A DNA stretch of 64,000 nucleotides from NCBI RefSeq assembly GCF_008630535.1, contig NZ_VWPH01000016.1, forward strand, positions 141,769-205,768, given 5' to 3'. Positions within the stretch are counted from its first letter, which is position 1. Every line of letters begins with the position of its first letter. Shown here piece by piece: positions 8,724 to 16,855 of the stretch. The DNA is from Saccharopolyspora hirsuta. Its GTDB lineage: Bacteria; Actinomycetota; Actinomycetes; Mycobacteriales; Pseudonocardiaceae. A program made the position numbers and the translations under genes. The notes under the pieces were generated by a model that saw only the letters and a program-made list of their open reading frames with translations, did no database searches and had not been told where the DNA came from.

Positions 8724-9739
8724 CGCAGGCACCTCGCTTGCTCGACGGGACGCCCGACCGGCGGGCCGCCCGGGGCGGGCGCGGCGTCGGAGGACACCGA
8801 GCACAGGTAGAAGTTCAGCCACGACCCGTAGGAGGCGATCCGGCCCAGCCGCTCGTACTTGACCGGCAGGTTGTGCAGGAACCGCTCGAAGGTCGGGGTG
8901 TTGTCGGCCAGGCCCTTCGCCAGGTCCCCGAGGGCGACGATGTCCTGGCGCAGCGGCTCGCGCCCCTCGGCCAGCAGCGCGGCCGTGCTGGAGCTGAGCT
9001 CGCCCAGACCGCCGATCGCCTCGCCGATCGGCTCGGCGTCGGCCGCCAGGCCCCGCACCAGCTGCTGGGTGGTGGTCACCAGGGTGCCCAGCTGGTCGCC
9101 CTTGCCGTTGATGGTGTCCAGCACCCGGTTGAGGTTGGCCACGACCTCGCCGATCACCCGATCCCGGTCGGCCAACGCGGACGTCAGCGACGCGGTGTGC
9201 CGCAGCACGCTGTCGACGGTGCCGCCTTCGCCTTGCAGCACCTGCACGATCTCGAAGGACAGCTGGTTGACGTCCTGCGGGGACAGCGCCTGGAACAGCG
9301 GTTTGAAGCCGTTGAACATCGCGGTCAGGTCCACCGCCGGGCGGGTGCGCTCCAGCGGGATGCGGCCGCCGGGCGGCAGGACGCCGTCCACCGGTCGCGG
9401 CCCCTGGTCCAGCGCCAGGTAGCGCTGGCCCACCACGTTGCGGAAGCGGATCGCGGCGGTGACGTGCCGCGACAGCTGGCGGCGCGCGTCGACCGCGAAG
9501 GTGACCTCCGCGAACCGGCGGTCGGCGACCTCGACCTCGGTGACCTCGCCGATGCGCACCCCGGCCATCCGCACGTCGTCACCGGGGTTCAGCGACGTCG
9601 CGTCGGTGAACCTGGCGGTGTAGGTGGCCTGGTCGCCGATGCCGCGGTTGGCGATGGTCACCGCCAGCACCGAGGTGGCCAGCACCGTCACCACCAGGAA
9701 CACCGCACCTTTGACCAGCGGTCCGAGCAGTCCTCTCAT
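8720..9739 (-). CDS. MCE family protein, MceB position
   Basis: The protein has 339 residues. The N-terminal helix (GAVFLVVTVLATSVLAVTIA) is followed by an MCE domain (TYTARFTDATSLNPGDDVRM, AGVRIGEVTEVEV, VGQRYLALDQG) and a long alpha-helical region, then the NFYLCSV motif near the C-terminus that recurs in MceB/C subunits. It overlaps the preceding MceA gene by four bases (ATGA) and the following one by four. It is expected in the extracytoplasmic hexamer. Confidence 0.9.
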   Translation of the reverse strand: MRGLLGPLVKGAVFLVVTVLATSVLAVTIANRGIGDQATYTARFTDATSLNPGDDVRMAGVRIGEVTEVEVADRRFAEVTFAVDARRQLSRHVTAAIRFRNVVGQRYLALDQGPRPVDGVLPPGGRIPLERTRPAVDLTAMFNGFKPLFQALSPQDVNQLSFEIVQVLQGEGGTVDSVLRHTASLTSALADRDRVIGEVVANLNRVLDTINGKGDQLGTLVTTTQQLVRGLAADAEPIGEAIGGLGELSSSTAALLAEGREPLRQDIVALGDLAKGLADNTPTFERFLHNLPVKYERLGRIASYGSWLNFYLCSVSSDAAPAPGGPPVGRPVEQARCLR

Positions 9740-10929
9740 CGCGGTCGCACCTCCGGTCCGCGCAGCAGCGGGCCGACCAGCAACGTGCCCCAGTCCGGCA
9801 CGTGCGCGGGCGGGACGCCCGGCGCCACCAGATCGGTGACGAGTCGCCGTTCCTGCGGCGAGTTCGCCGCAGGCACCCCGCCCGCGGGGCCGCTACCGGG
9901 CGGGTAGCACTCCGGGCCGCCGGCGGCGTCGTAGACCGGGTCGTCGCGGCCCGGCAGGTACTTGCCCCGGGCGGGCTGGGCGGTCAGGTTCACGTGCAGA
10001 CCGGGCTCGCCGGTGCCCTTGCCGAGCACCCGCTCCATCCGCGGGGTGAAGCGGTTGACCGCGTCGAACAGGCACGGGAACTCCGGGGAGTACTCGCCGA
10101 GCAGCTCCAGAGCGGGGCGGCTGGACTCGGCGAGCCCGGTGAACTCGTCGCCGTGCTCCCGGACGAACCCGGTGAGCTCGTCGGAGGCGGCGGTGCCGTC
10201 GCGGTACAGCGCGGCCAAGTCCGCCCGCTGCTCGTCGATCGTGCGACCGGTCACCGACAGGTCGGCCAGCGCCCGCAGGATGTCGGGCGCGGCGGTGTCG
10301 TAGACACCGGACACGTCGGCCAGCGCGCTGATGTCCGAGCGCAGCTGCGGCAGCAGCGGATTGGCCTGGTGCAGCAGGTCGTTGAGCCTGCGCACGCTGT
10401 CGCCCAGCGGTTCGCCCCGGCCGTCGAGGGCCAGCGACACCGACCCCAGGGAGGCCGCCAGCTTCTCCGGTTGCACCGCGCGCAGCAGCGGCAGCGCGTT
10501 GCTCAGCACCCGTTCCAGCTCGATGGCGTTCTCCGAGCGGTCCTGCTCGATGACGTCGCCGTCGGACAGCGGTCGGCGGGCCGGTTCGGCGGGCAGCACC
10601 AGGTCGACGTAGCGCTCGCCGAACAGGGTCTTCGGCACCAGCCGGGCGGAGACGTTGCGCGGCAGCTGGTGCAGGGTCGCCGGGTCCATCGCCAGCTCCA
10701 GCTCGGCGCCGCCGCCGCGGGTGCGCACCGCCCGGACGGTGCCGAAGGGCACGCCGCGCACCTTGACCTCGGCGTTGGGTTCCAACTGGTTGCCGATCCG
10801 GTCAGTGCGCAGCGTCACCAGGCTCACCTGGACGAACCGCTTGTCGTAGACCGCGACCGCCAGCCACAGCACCAGCGCCATGATCACCAGCAGCGCGATT
10901 CCGGCCAGCTGCGTGCGAATCCGGCTCAT
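9736..10929 (-). CDS. MCE family protein, MceA position
   Basis: This is the first and longest MCE subunit (397 residues). The start is the ATG at 10929, which overlaps the permease stop (ATGA at 10926-10929). The membrane helix LAGIALLVIMALVLWLAVAVY is at about residues 8-28. The MCE domain (FVQVSLVTLRTDRIGNQLEP, VKVRGVPFGTVRAV, LFGERYVDLVLPAE) is followed by a long helical tunnel domain and a C-terminal segment with the cysteines FPCLFD and PECYPPG. It is the pore-building partner of the YrbE-type permeases. Confidence 0.9.
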   Translation of the reverse strand: MSRIRTQLAGIALLVIMALVLWLAVAVYDKRFVQVSLVTLRTDRIGNQLEPNAEVKVRGVPFGTVRAVRTRGGGAELELAMDPATLHQLPRNVSARLVPKTLFGERYVDLVLPAEPARRPLSDGDVIEQDRSENAIELERVLSNALPLLRAVQPEKLAASLGSVSLALDGRGEPLGDSVRRLNDLLHQANPLLPQLRSDISALADVSGVYDTAAPDILRALADLSVTGRTIDEQRADLAALYRDGTAASDELTGFVREHGDEFTGLAESSRPALELLGEYSPEFPCLFDAVNRFTPRMERVLGKGTGEPGLHVNLTAQPARGKYLPGRDDPVYDAAGGPECYPPGSGPAGGVPAANSPQERRLVTDLVAPGVPPAHVPDWGTLLVGPLLRGPEVRPR

Positions 10930-11765
10930 CCGGCCACCTTCACCGTCGTGTTCGCACCCCAGATCGCCAGGCTCAGCAGCAGATCCAGCACGCTGATGAG
11001 CACGATCGAGGTGCGCACCGCGCGGCCGACGGCCACCCCGACCCCGGCCGGGCCGCCGCGGGCGCGGTACCCGTAGAAGCAGTGCGCGAGGATCACCGCG
11101 ACGCTGAAGACCAGCACCTTGCCGAACGACCAGAGCACGTCCTCGGGCGGCAGGAACAGCGAGAAGTAGTGGTCGTAGGTGCCGCCGGACTGCCCGAAGA
11201 ACCACACGGTGACCTGCCGCGAGGCCACGTAGGAGGTCAGCAGGCCGATGACGTACAGCGGGACCACCGCGACGAACCCGGCCACGATCCGCGTCGTCAC
11301 CAGGTACGGCAGGCTGCGCACCGCCATCACCTCCAGCGCGTCGATCTCCTCGGAGATCCGCATCGCCCCCAGCTGCGCGGTGAAACCGGCGCCGACGGTG
11401 GCCGACAGCGCCAGCCCGGCCACCAGCGGCGCGATCTCGCGGGTGTTGAAGTAGGCGGTCATGAACCCGGTGAGGGTGGAGATGCCGATCTGGTTGAGCG
11501 CGCTGAAGCCCTGCAACCCCACCGTGACGCCGGTGAACACGCACATGCCGAGGATCACGCCGATGGTGCCGCCGATGACGGCCAGCGCCCCGCTGCCGAA
11601 GGTGACCTCGGCCAGCAGCCGCACCACCTCCCGGAAGTGGCGGCGCACCGCAAGCGGCGCGGCGCTCAGCGCCCGCAGGTAGAACAGCAGCTGGTCGCCG
11701 AGTCCGAACAGGAGGTCGCCGGGCCGGCGCAGGGCGAGCCGGGCGCGCTGACGGATGGTGGTCAC
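10926..11765 (-). CDS. MlaE/YrbE-type ABC permease, second copy
   Basis: The protein has 279 residues with about five or six membrane helices and the MlaE/DUF140 signature region around GAMRISEEIDALEVMAV, the EQ-loop-like coupling segment that contacts the MlaF-type ATPase. It is the second of two permeases that head every canonical mce operon. The GTG start is three bases downstream of the previous stop. No ATPase gene is in the window. In actinobacteria this component (MceG) is usually encoded elsewhere and shared among mce systems. Confidence 0.92.
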   Translation of the reverse strand: MTTIRQRARLALRRPGDLLFGLGDQLLFYLRALSAAPLAVRRHFREVVRLLAEVTFGSGALAVIGGTIGVILGMCVFTGVTVGLQGFSALNQIGISTLTGFMTAYFNTREIAPLVAGLALSATVGAGFTAQLGAMRISEEIDALEVMAVRSLPYLVTTRIVAGFVAVVPLYVIGLLTSYVASRQVTVWFFGQSGGTYDHYFSLFLPPEDVLWSFGKVLVFSVAVILAHCFYGYRARGGPAGVGVAVGRAVRTSIVLISVLDLLLSLAIWGANTTVKVAG

Positions 11766-11768
11766 GTC

Positions 11769-12554
11769 TCACGTCCCCTTCGCCGGTACGAGTTGCAGGT
11801 ACAGCGCGGTGATCACGGTGTTGACGAAGAACAGCAGCAGGAAGGTGATCACCACCGACTGGTTCACCACGTCGCCGACGCCCTTCGCCCCGCCTCGGGG
11901 ATTCATGCCCCGGTAGGCGGCCACGACCCCGGCCGAGAAGCCGAACACCAGCGCCTTGAACGTCGAGACCCACAGGTCGGGCAGCTGCGCGAGCGCGTTG
12001 AAGCTGGCCAGGTAGGCGCCCGGGGTGCCGCCCTGCACGACCACGTTGAAGAAGTAGCCACCGGCCACGCCCACGACGCTGACCAGACCGTTGAGCAGCA
12101 CCGCGGCCAGCATCGCCGCCAGCACCCGCGGCACGACCAGCCGCTGCACCGGGGAGACGCCGAGCACCTCCATCGCGGCGATCTCCTCGCGGATGGTGCG
12201 CGAACCGAGGTCGGCGCAGATCGCCGAGCCGCCCGCACCGGCGACGACCAGCGTGGTGACGATCGGGCTGGCCTGCTGCACGACCGCCAGCACGCTGGCC
12301 GCGCCGTTGAACGACTTCGCGCCGATCTGGGCCGTCAACGTGCCCAGCTGCAGCGAGATCACCGCGCCGAACGGGATCGCCACCAGGATCGCCGGGGTGA
12401 TGGACACGCTGGCCAGCAGCCAGAACTGCTGGACGAACTCGCGGAACTGGAACGGTCGCCGCACCAGCAGCACCGCCACGTCCAGGCCGAGCGCGAACAT
12501 GCGGCCGAACTCGCGCACCGCCGCCGTCGCGCGCGCCGCGACAACTCCGGTCAT
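11769..12554 (-). CDS. MlaE/YrbE-type ABC permease, first copy
   Basis: The protein has 261 residues with an N-terminal amphipathic helix and five or six membrane segments. The conserved MlaE coupling motif is visible as SRTIREEIAAMEVLGVSPV (about residues 140-160). It is a lipid-importer permease working with the neighbouring YrbE copy and the six MCE subunits. The ATG lies six bases after the TGA of the DUF6801-like gene upstream, so that secreted protein belongs to the same transcript. Confidence 0.92.
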   Translation of the reverse strand: MTGVVAARATAAVREFGRMFALGLDVAVLLVRRPFQFREFVQQFWLLASVSITPAILVAIPFGAVISLQLGTLTAQIGAKSFNGAASVLAVVQQASPIVTTLVVAGAGGSAICADLGSRTIREEIAAMEVLGVSPVQRLVVPRVLAAMLAAVLLNGLVSVVGVAGGYFFNVVVQGGTPGAYLASFNALAQLPDLWVSTFKALVFGFSAGVVAAYRGMNPRGGAKGVGDVVNQSVVITFLLLFFVNTVITALYLQLVPAKGT

Positions 12555-12560
12555 CGGTGA

Positions 12561-13781
12561 TCACGCCCCTTCCGGCGGGCAGTTCTGGTCCCGGAAGCAG
12601 CGCAGCACCAGGTTGGTGCGCAAGGTGTTGCCGGGTCCGGAGATCAGGCCGGTCAGCAGCGGGTCGAGGTCCTCGGTCGCGCCGCACCCGGTGAACGGGG
12701 GGATGTCGTAGGTGGTCTCGACCGGCGTCGGCGGCACGCCCTGGGGGTCGTTGCGGAAGATCAGCTTGCCCTGGATGCGGATCGCCGCCGGGCTCGCGGT
12801 CCGGCAGTCCGGCCCGACGTCCAGCGGGATGCCGTCGACGGCGACCGCGCGCAGCGCGATGGTCACCGGGATGGTGGTGTCGACCTCGCCGACGACATCA
12901 CCGTCGACGAACTGGATGTTCTTGAGGTTGCCGGTGGTCCCGCCGCCCTGCACCAGTTCGACGGTGCTGGTCACCGGCGCGAAGCCGAAGGTGACGAAGT
13001 AGCCCTCTGCCGCGGGCAGCTGCACCGTCCCGGTGATCGGGTAGGGCGCCTGGAGCACCGCCCTGGCGTCGAACCGGCCCCGGCCGATCGACAGCTCCGA
13101 GCCGAGCTTGGCGATCCGGGTGACCGAGTCGTCGATCCAGTACGACACCGGCAGCCCGGCGGGCGCGGCGGGCGCGGGCAGCGGTTCGGGGTCCGCTCCC
13201 GGCCCGGCCGCGCCCGCCACCGGCACCTCGGCGAGCACTGCGGGCGCTGCGGCCCCGGGGTCGCAGGCCACGCCGGATGCCGGTTCGCGGAGGCTCAGAG
13301 CGGCGGTCACGCCGTGCAGTTCGAAGCTCACGTCACCCTGCGCGGTGACTTCGGGCGAGTCCGCGCGGGCCTCGACCCGGAGGCCGCCGACCGCGGGCAG
13401 GGCGGTCTCGGCCAGGGGCACGGGTCCGGTGGACAGGTCGTGCACCTGACCTCCGGTGCGCGCGGCCAACCGGATGGTGACGGCGCCACCGATTCGGCTG
13501 ATCCCGTTGTCCCGCAACGCGTTCACCAGTTCCGGGGCGAGCTCCAGCACGGCGGTCAGACCGGTGGCGCGCACCGGCCGCCCGCGCGGCACCGAGGTCG
13601 GGAAGGTCGCCGCCACCACCGCCGGAACCCGCTCCGCCCCGTGCGGGAAGGCGCACTCGGTCGTGGTGCCGCGCGACACCGGCTCGGCAGTCGCCACGAC
13701 CCCGCTCGCACCGGCCGCGGTCACGATGGCGGCGGTGGCGAAGGCGGCGGCGCGCGGCACGACCGAACTCGGAGTCCACAT
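12561..13781 (-). CDS. Secreted two-domain protein (DUF6801-like plus a beta-rich domain), first gene of the mce operon
   Basis: The protein has 406 residues and a Sec-type signal peptide (about 1-33). Residues about 40-175 resemble the 18790-19425 product: a C-x-FP start, VAATFPTSVPRG, a proline/glycine pattern and a conserved GVACDPG-like end. Residues about 230-395 resemble the 19553-20167 product: VGPDC, IPPFTGCG, LTGLISGPGNT. The two stand-alone paralogues lie only 5-6 kb away. An Ala/Pro-rich linker joins the two parts. The stop is six bases before the first permease, so it is probably the promoter-proximal gene of the mce operon. It may be an extracytoplasmic accessory or cargo-handling factor. 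That role is inferred from position, and the biochemical function is unknown. Confidence 0.8.
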   Translation of the reverse strand: MWTPSSVVPRAAAFATAAIVTAAGASGVVATAEPVSRGTTTECAFPHGAERVPAVVAATFPTSVPRGRPVRATGLTAVLELAPELVNALRDNGISRIGGAVTIRLAARTGGQVHDLSTGPVPLAETALPAVGGLRVEARADSPEVTAQGDVSFELHGVTAALSLREPASGVACDPGAAAPAVLAEVPVAGAAGPGADPEPLPAPAAPAGLPVSYWIDDSVTRIAKLGSELSIGRGRFDARAVLQAPYPITGTVQLPAAEGYFVTFGFAPVTSTVELVQGGGTTGNLKNIQFVDGDVVGEVDTTIPVTIALRAVAVDGIPLDVGPDCRTASPAAIRIQGKLIFRNDPQGVPPTPVETTYDIPPFTGCGATEDLDPLLTGLISGPGNTLRTNLVLRCFRDQNCPPEGA

Positions 13782-14231
13782 CAGACCGAATGTCCCCTCG
13801 ACGGGAGAGTTCCTGAATTCGCCGCGGTTTTCCGACGGCGCGACGGGACGTTACCGACCTCTCGAGAACGGCGACAAGGAGGAATCCGCCCCGCTGCGGG
13901 GATTTGTCATCCGCATGACTGCCCGCACCGGGACGGCACGTTCGCGGAGCACAACTCCGCCTCCGCACCGCACCGGTTCGCGCACCCCGGTGCTAAGAAC
14001 CCGTCGGCGAACTGCGACGCGGATGACTAGTACCGGCATCGCCCGCTCCGCAACACTGCCCGGGGCAGCAGCGAACCTCCCCTCATCGCCCGGTGGCCGC
14101 GAGAAGGCGCCCGGCACCGATCGGAAGGCATCGCCTGCGCCGCAATGCCACCGAGCCCGTTCCCCCGGGGCACCGCCGCGCAAGCCGAGTCGGAACGAGC
14201 TCACCGGAACCGCGGACCGAAGGAGTCGAAC
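13782..14231. other. Divergent intergenic region, mce operon / secreted lipase
   Basis: This 450-bp gap separates the start of the minus-strand mce operon from the plus-strand lipase, so it should hold both promoters. I found no convincing coding frame, riboswitch or clear -35/-10 pair. Only the AGGAG ribosome-binding site of the lipase at 14221-14225 is distinct. Confidence 0.5.
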
Positions 14232-15503
14232 ATGCGGCGGGTTCTCGCAGCTGCGGCAGCACTGGCCATCCTCTGCGGTGCGGAGACGCCCGCGCTGGCC
14301 GGTGCTCCGCCGCGCGCTGGCGCACCCTGTTCAGCCACCGACGAGGAGATCTACGCGCCTCCGGCGCAGCTTCCGGGCCGACCGGGCGACGTGCTCGCCT
14401 GCACCCCGGCGCAGTTCCCGAAGATCCCAGGCGAGATACCGATGCGCGCCTGGAAGGTGCAGTACCAGTCGACCGACGTGCGCGGAGCCCCGGTCGCGGT
14501 GTCGGGCATGGTCGCCGTCCCGGAAGCCGCCTGGCCCGGCCCCGGGCCTCGCCCGGTGGTGGCGTTCAACCCCGGAACCGTCGGGCTGGGTCCGCAGTGC
14601 GCGTACTCCAAGCAGATGTCGGGGGCCTACGACGACGCCTACGAGCTCGACCAGCTGGCCGCCGCCCTCCAGGCCGGATACGCCGTGGTGGCCACGGACG
14701 GGGTCGGCTACCTCGACGGCCAGCAGCACACCTACATGGTCGGGCACAACGCCGGGCACGCCCTGCTCGACTCGCTGCGAGCCGCTTCGCGGCTGCCCGG
14801 ATCCGGCATCGACCCAGCAGCGCCCGCGGCGTTGTGGGGTTACTCGGAGGGCGGCCAGGCGGCGTTGTGGGCGACCCAGCTCGCCGCGTCCTACGCACCG
14901 GAACTCCCGCTGGTCGGCACCGCCGCGGGCGGGGTTCCCGGCGACCTGCGCATGGTCGGCAACGAGCTCAACGGCAGCCGGTTCGCCGGGTTCGCCGCCG
15001 CCGCGCTGGTCGGGTTCCACGCCGGGTACCCCGAGATGCCGTTCGACGAGCTGCTCAACGACGACGGCCGGGAGGCGGTGGCCAGGCTCGGCGCCAGCTG
15101 CCTGGTGGACACCATCTTCGGCTTCTCCGGCGAACGCGTGGAGGACTACACGCTGGACGGGCTCACCATCGACGAGATCTACGCCCTGCCCGGACCGGAC
15201 GGCACCACCTGGGGACAGCTGGCCGACCGGCACCGGCTCGGCGACGGCATCGGCACGCCGGGATCCGGTGCGCGCTACGAGATCGCGATCCCGGTCATGC
15301 AGTACCGGGGCGCCGACGAGCAGATCATCCCGGTGCTGACCGAGGAGCGGACCCGCGACGCCTACTGCCGCGCGGGGGTGCCGACCCGGTGGAAGCCCGA
15401 CGTCGACGGCGACCACCTGATCGCCGCCAAGGCCGCGATCCCCGACGTGCTGGCGTTCTTCGCCGACCGGTTCGCCGCGAAGCCACCCGCTGACGACTGC
15501 TGA
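14232..15503 (+). CDS. Secreted lipase of the LIP (secretory lipase) family
   Basis: The ATG at 14232 has AGGAG seven bases upstream and opens a signal peptide (RRVLAAAAALAILCGAETPALAG). The mature alpha/beta hydrolase carries the nucleophile elbow GYSEGG (the family usually has GYSQGG), an early AFNPGTVGLGPQCAYS block and an acid/histidine end (YRGADEQIIPV, DGDHLIAAKAA). Paired cysteines are present. The family hydrolyses triglycerides or other lipid esters outside the cell. A nearby mce transporter could import the released lipid, but this link is only positional. The length of 423 residues is normal for the family. Confidence 0.87.
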   Translation: MRRVLAAAAALAILCGAETPALAGAPPRAGAPCSATDEEIYAPPAQLPGRPGDVLACTPAQFPKIPGEIPMRAWKVQYQSTDVRGAPVAVSGMVAVPEAAWPGPGPRPVVAFNPGTVGLGPQCAYSKQMSGAYDDAYELDQLAAALQAGYAVVATDGVGYLDGQQHTYMVGHNAGHALLDSLRAASRLPGSGIDPAAPAALWGYSEGGQAALWATQLAASYAPELPLVGTAAGGVPGDLRMVGNELNGSRFAGFAAAALVGFHAGYPEMPFDELLNDDGREAVARLGASCLVDTIFGFSGERVEDYTLDGLTIDEIYALPGPDGTTWGQLADRHRLGDGIGTPGSGARYEIAIPVMQYRGADEQIIPVLTEERTRDAYCRAGVPTRWKPDVDGDHLIAAKAAIPDVLAFFADRFAAKPPADDC

Positions 15504-15508
15504 GCGGA

Positions 15509-15533
15509 CCGGGGAGCCGCCCGGGTTCCCCGG
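15509..15533 (+). terminator. Hairpin after the lipase gene
   Basis: CCGGGGA (15509-15515) pairs with TCCCCGG (15527-15533), starting six bases after the lipase stop. No T-tract is present. It would separate the lipase from the regulator that starts at 15562. Confidence 0.4.
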
Positions 15534-15561
15534 CCCCGATCGACCCGCTGGTGGTGATCGC

Positions 15562-16791
15562 GTGCTCGACCCGCCGTCCTCGACGCCCGTCGGCTACGAC
15601 TCGCTGACCGCGCCGGCCCACGCCGACGCCGGCCGGGCTCGGCGGTTGTGGGAACTGCTGCCCAGCGGCCTGGCCGGGGTGTTCCGGCCCAAGGTCGCCG
15701 ACGTCACCGGCGAGGTGGTGCGCGAGATCCAGCAGTCGTTGCCGGAGTACACCGGTCGGCTGGAGGGCGAGTTCGGCAGCACCGTCGCGCTCGGCGTGCA
15801 GCAGGCCATCCACCACTTCCTGGACCGGCTGGGCAACCCGGCCCAGGGCCACGAGGACCGCAGCCGGGTGTTCTACCAGCTCGGCAGGCACGAGATGCAG
15901 CAGGGCCGCAGCCTGGACATGCTGCAGCGGGCCTACCGGGTCGGTGCTCGGATCGCCTGGCGGCGCACCTCGTCGGTCGGCATCCGGGCAGGCATCCCGG
16001 TCAGCACCCTGTGCCTGCTCGCCGAGGCGATCTTCGCCTACATCGACGAGCTCTCGGCGCTGTCGATAGCGGGTTACACCGCCGCGCAGGCCGAAGCCAC
16101 CGGGACGCTGCAACGCAGGCGGCGCCGACTGCTCGACCTGATCCTCGCCAGCCCGCCCAGCGCACCGCACGTGCTGGCCGAGTGCGCCGAGAGCGCGCGC
16201 TGGCCGCTGCCGGACCGGGTGGTGGCGGTGGCGCTGGAACCGGTGGAGGACGACGCGGCGGTCCCCGCACTCGGTGACGGGGTGCTGGTGAACTTCGAGG
16301 ACGCGGCCCCGTGCCTGGTCGCACCGCACCGCAGTCCCGTGCTCGCGCAAGGGGTTCCGGGGTGGCACGCCGCGGTCGGACCGGCGACGCAGATCCGCCA
16401 CGCCTCCGACTCGCTGCGCTGCGCGCGGCGCGCGTTGGACCTGGCCCGCCACGGCGTGCTGCCCTCGGCACCGGTGCTGCACTGCGACCAGCACCTGCTC
16501 GAACTGTGCCTGTTCGACGATCCGCTCCTGCTCGGCGAACTGGTCTCGGCGACCCTGGCACCGCTGGCACCGCTGGCGGCCAAGCAGCAGCGCAAGTTGT
16601 CGGAAACGTTGCTGGTGTGGCTGGAAGCGCGCGGGAACGTCCGCGAAGTCGCGCAGCGGTTGTCGCTGCACCCGCAGACCGTGCGCTCGCGGCTCCAGCA
16701 GCTGGAGGACTTGTTCGGTCCCCGGCTGCAAGATCCGCTGCACCGCTTCGACCTGATGCTCGCCCTGCGCGCGCGACGATCGACCGACTAG
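15562..16791 (+). CDS. PucR/CdaR-type transcriptional regulator
   Basis: The protein has 409 residues with a GTG start and a weak ribosome-binding site. The C-terminus has the PucR-type helix-turn-helix (NVREVAQRLSLHPQTVRSRL followed by QQLEDLFG). The N-terminal and middle part (AYRVGARIAWRR, LLAEAIFAYIDELSALSI, RRRRLLDLILASPP) is a sensory region of unknown ligand. It is strikingly similar to the gene that follows tail-to-tail at 16856 and to the partial gene at the left edge. PucR family members activate catabolic genes in response to metabolites. The lipase just upstream on the same strand is a possible target. Confidence 0.85.
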   Translation: MLDPPSSTPVGYDSLTAPAHADAGRARRLWELLPSGLAGVFRPKVADVTGEVVREIQQSLPEYTGRLEGEFGSTVALGVQQAIHHFLDRLGNPAQGHEDRSRVFYQLGRHEMQQGRSLDMLQRAYRVGARIAWRRTSSVGIRAGIPVSTLCLLAEAIFAYIDELSALSIAGYTAAQAEATGTLQRRRRRLLDLILASPPSAPHVLAECAESARWPLPDRVVAVALEPVEDDAAVPALGDGVLVNFEDAAPCLVAPHRSPVLAQGVPGWHAAVGPATQIRHASDSLRCARRALDLARHGVLPSAPVLHCDQHLLELCLFDDPLLLGELVSATLAPLAPLAAKQQRKLSETLLVWLEARGNVREVAQRLSLHPQTVRSRLQQLEDLFGPRLQDPLHRFDLMLALRARRSTD

Positions 16792-16855
16792 CGCCGCATC
16801 GCGTTCCGCACCAACGGGTTTCCGGCGGCCCCCACCGGAGCCAGGCGTTTCCGGG

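Noticed and set aside
9736..12687. 983-codon minus frame spanning the permeases and MceA
   Set aside because: Only the last 397 codons have MceA features. The rest is an out-of-frame reading of two well-supported permease genes.
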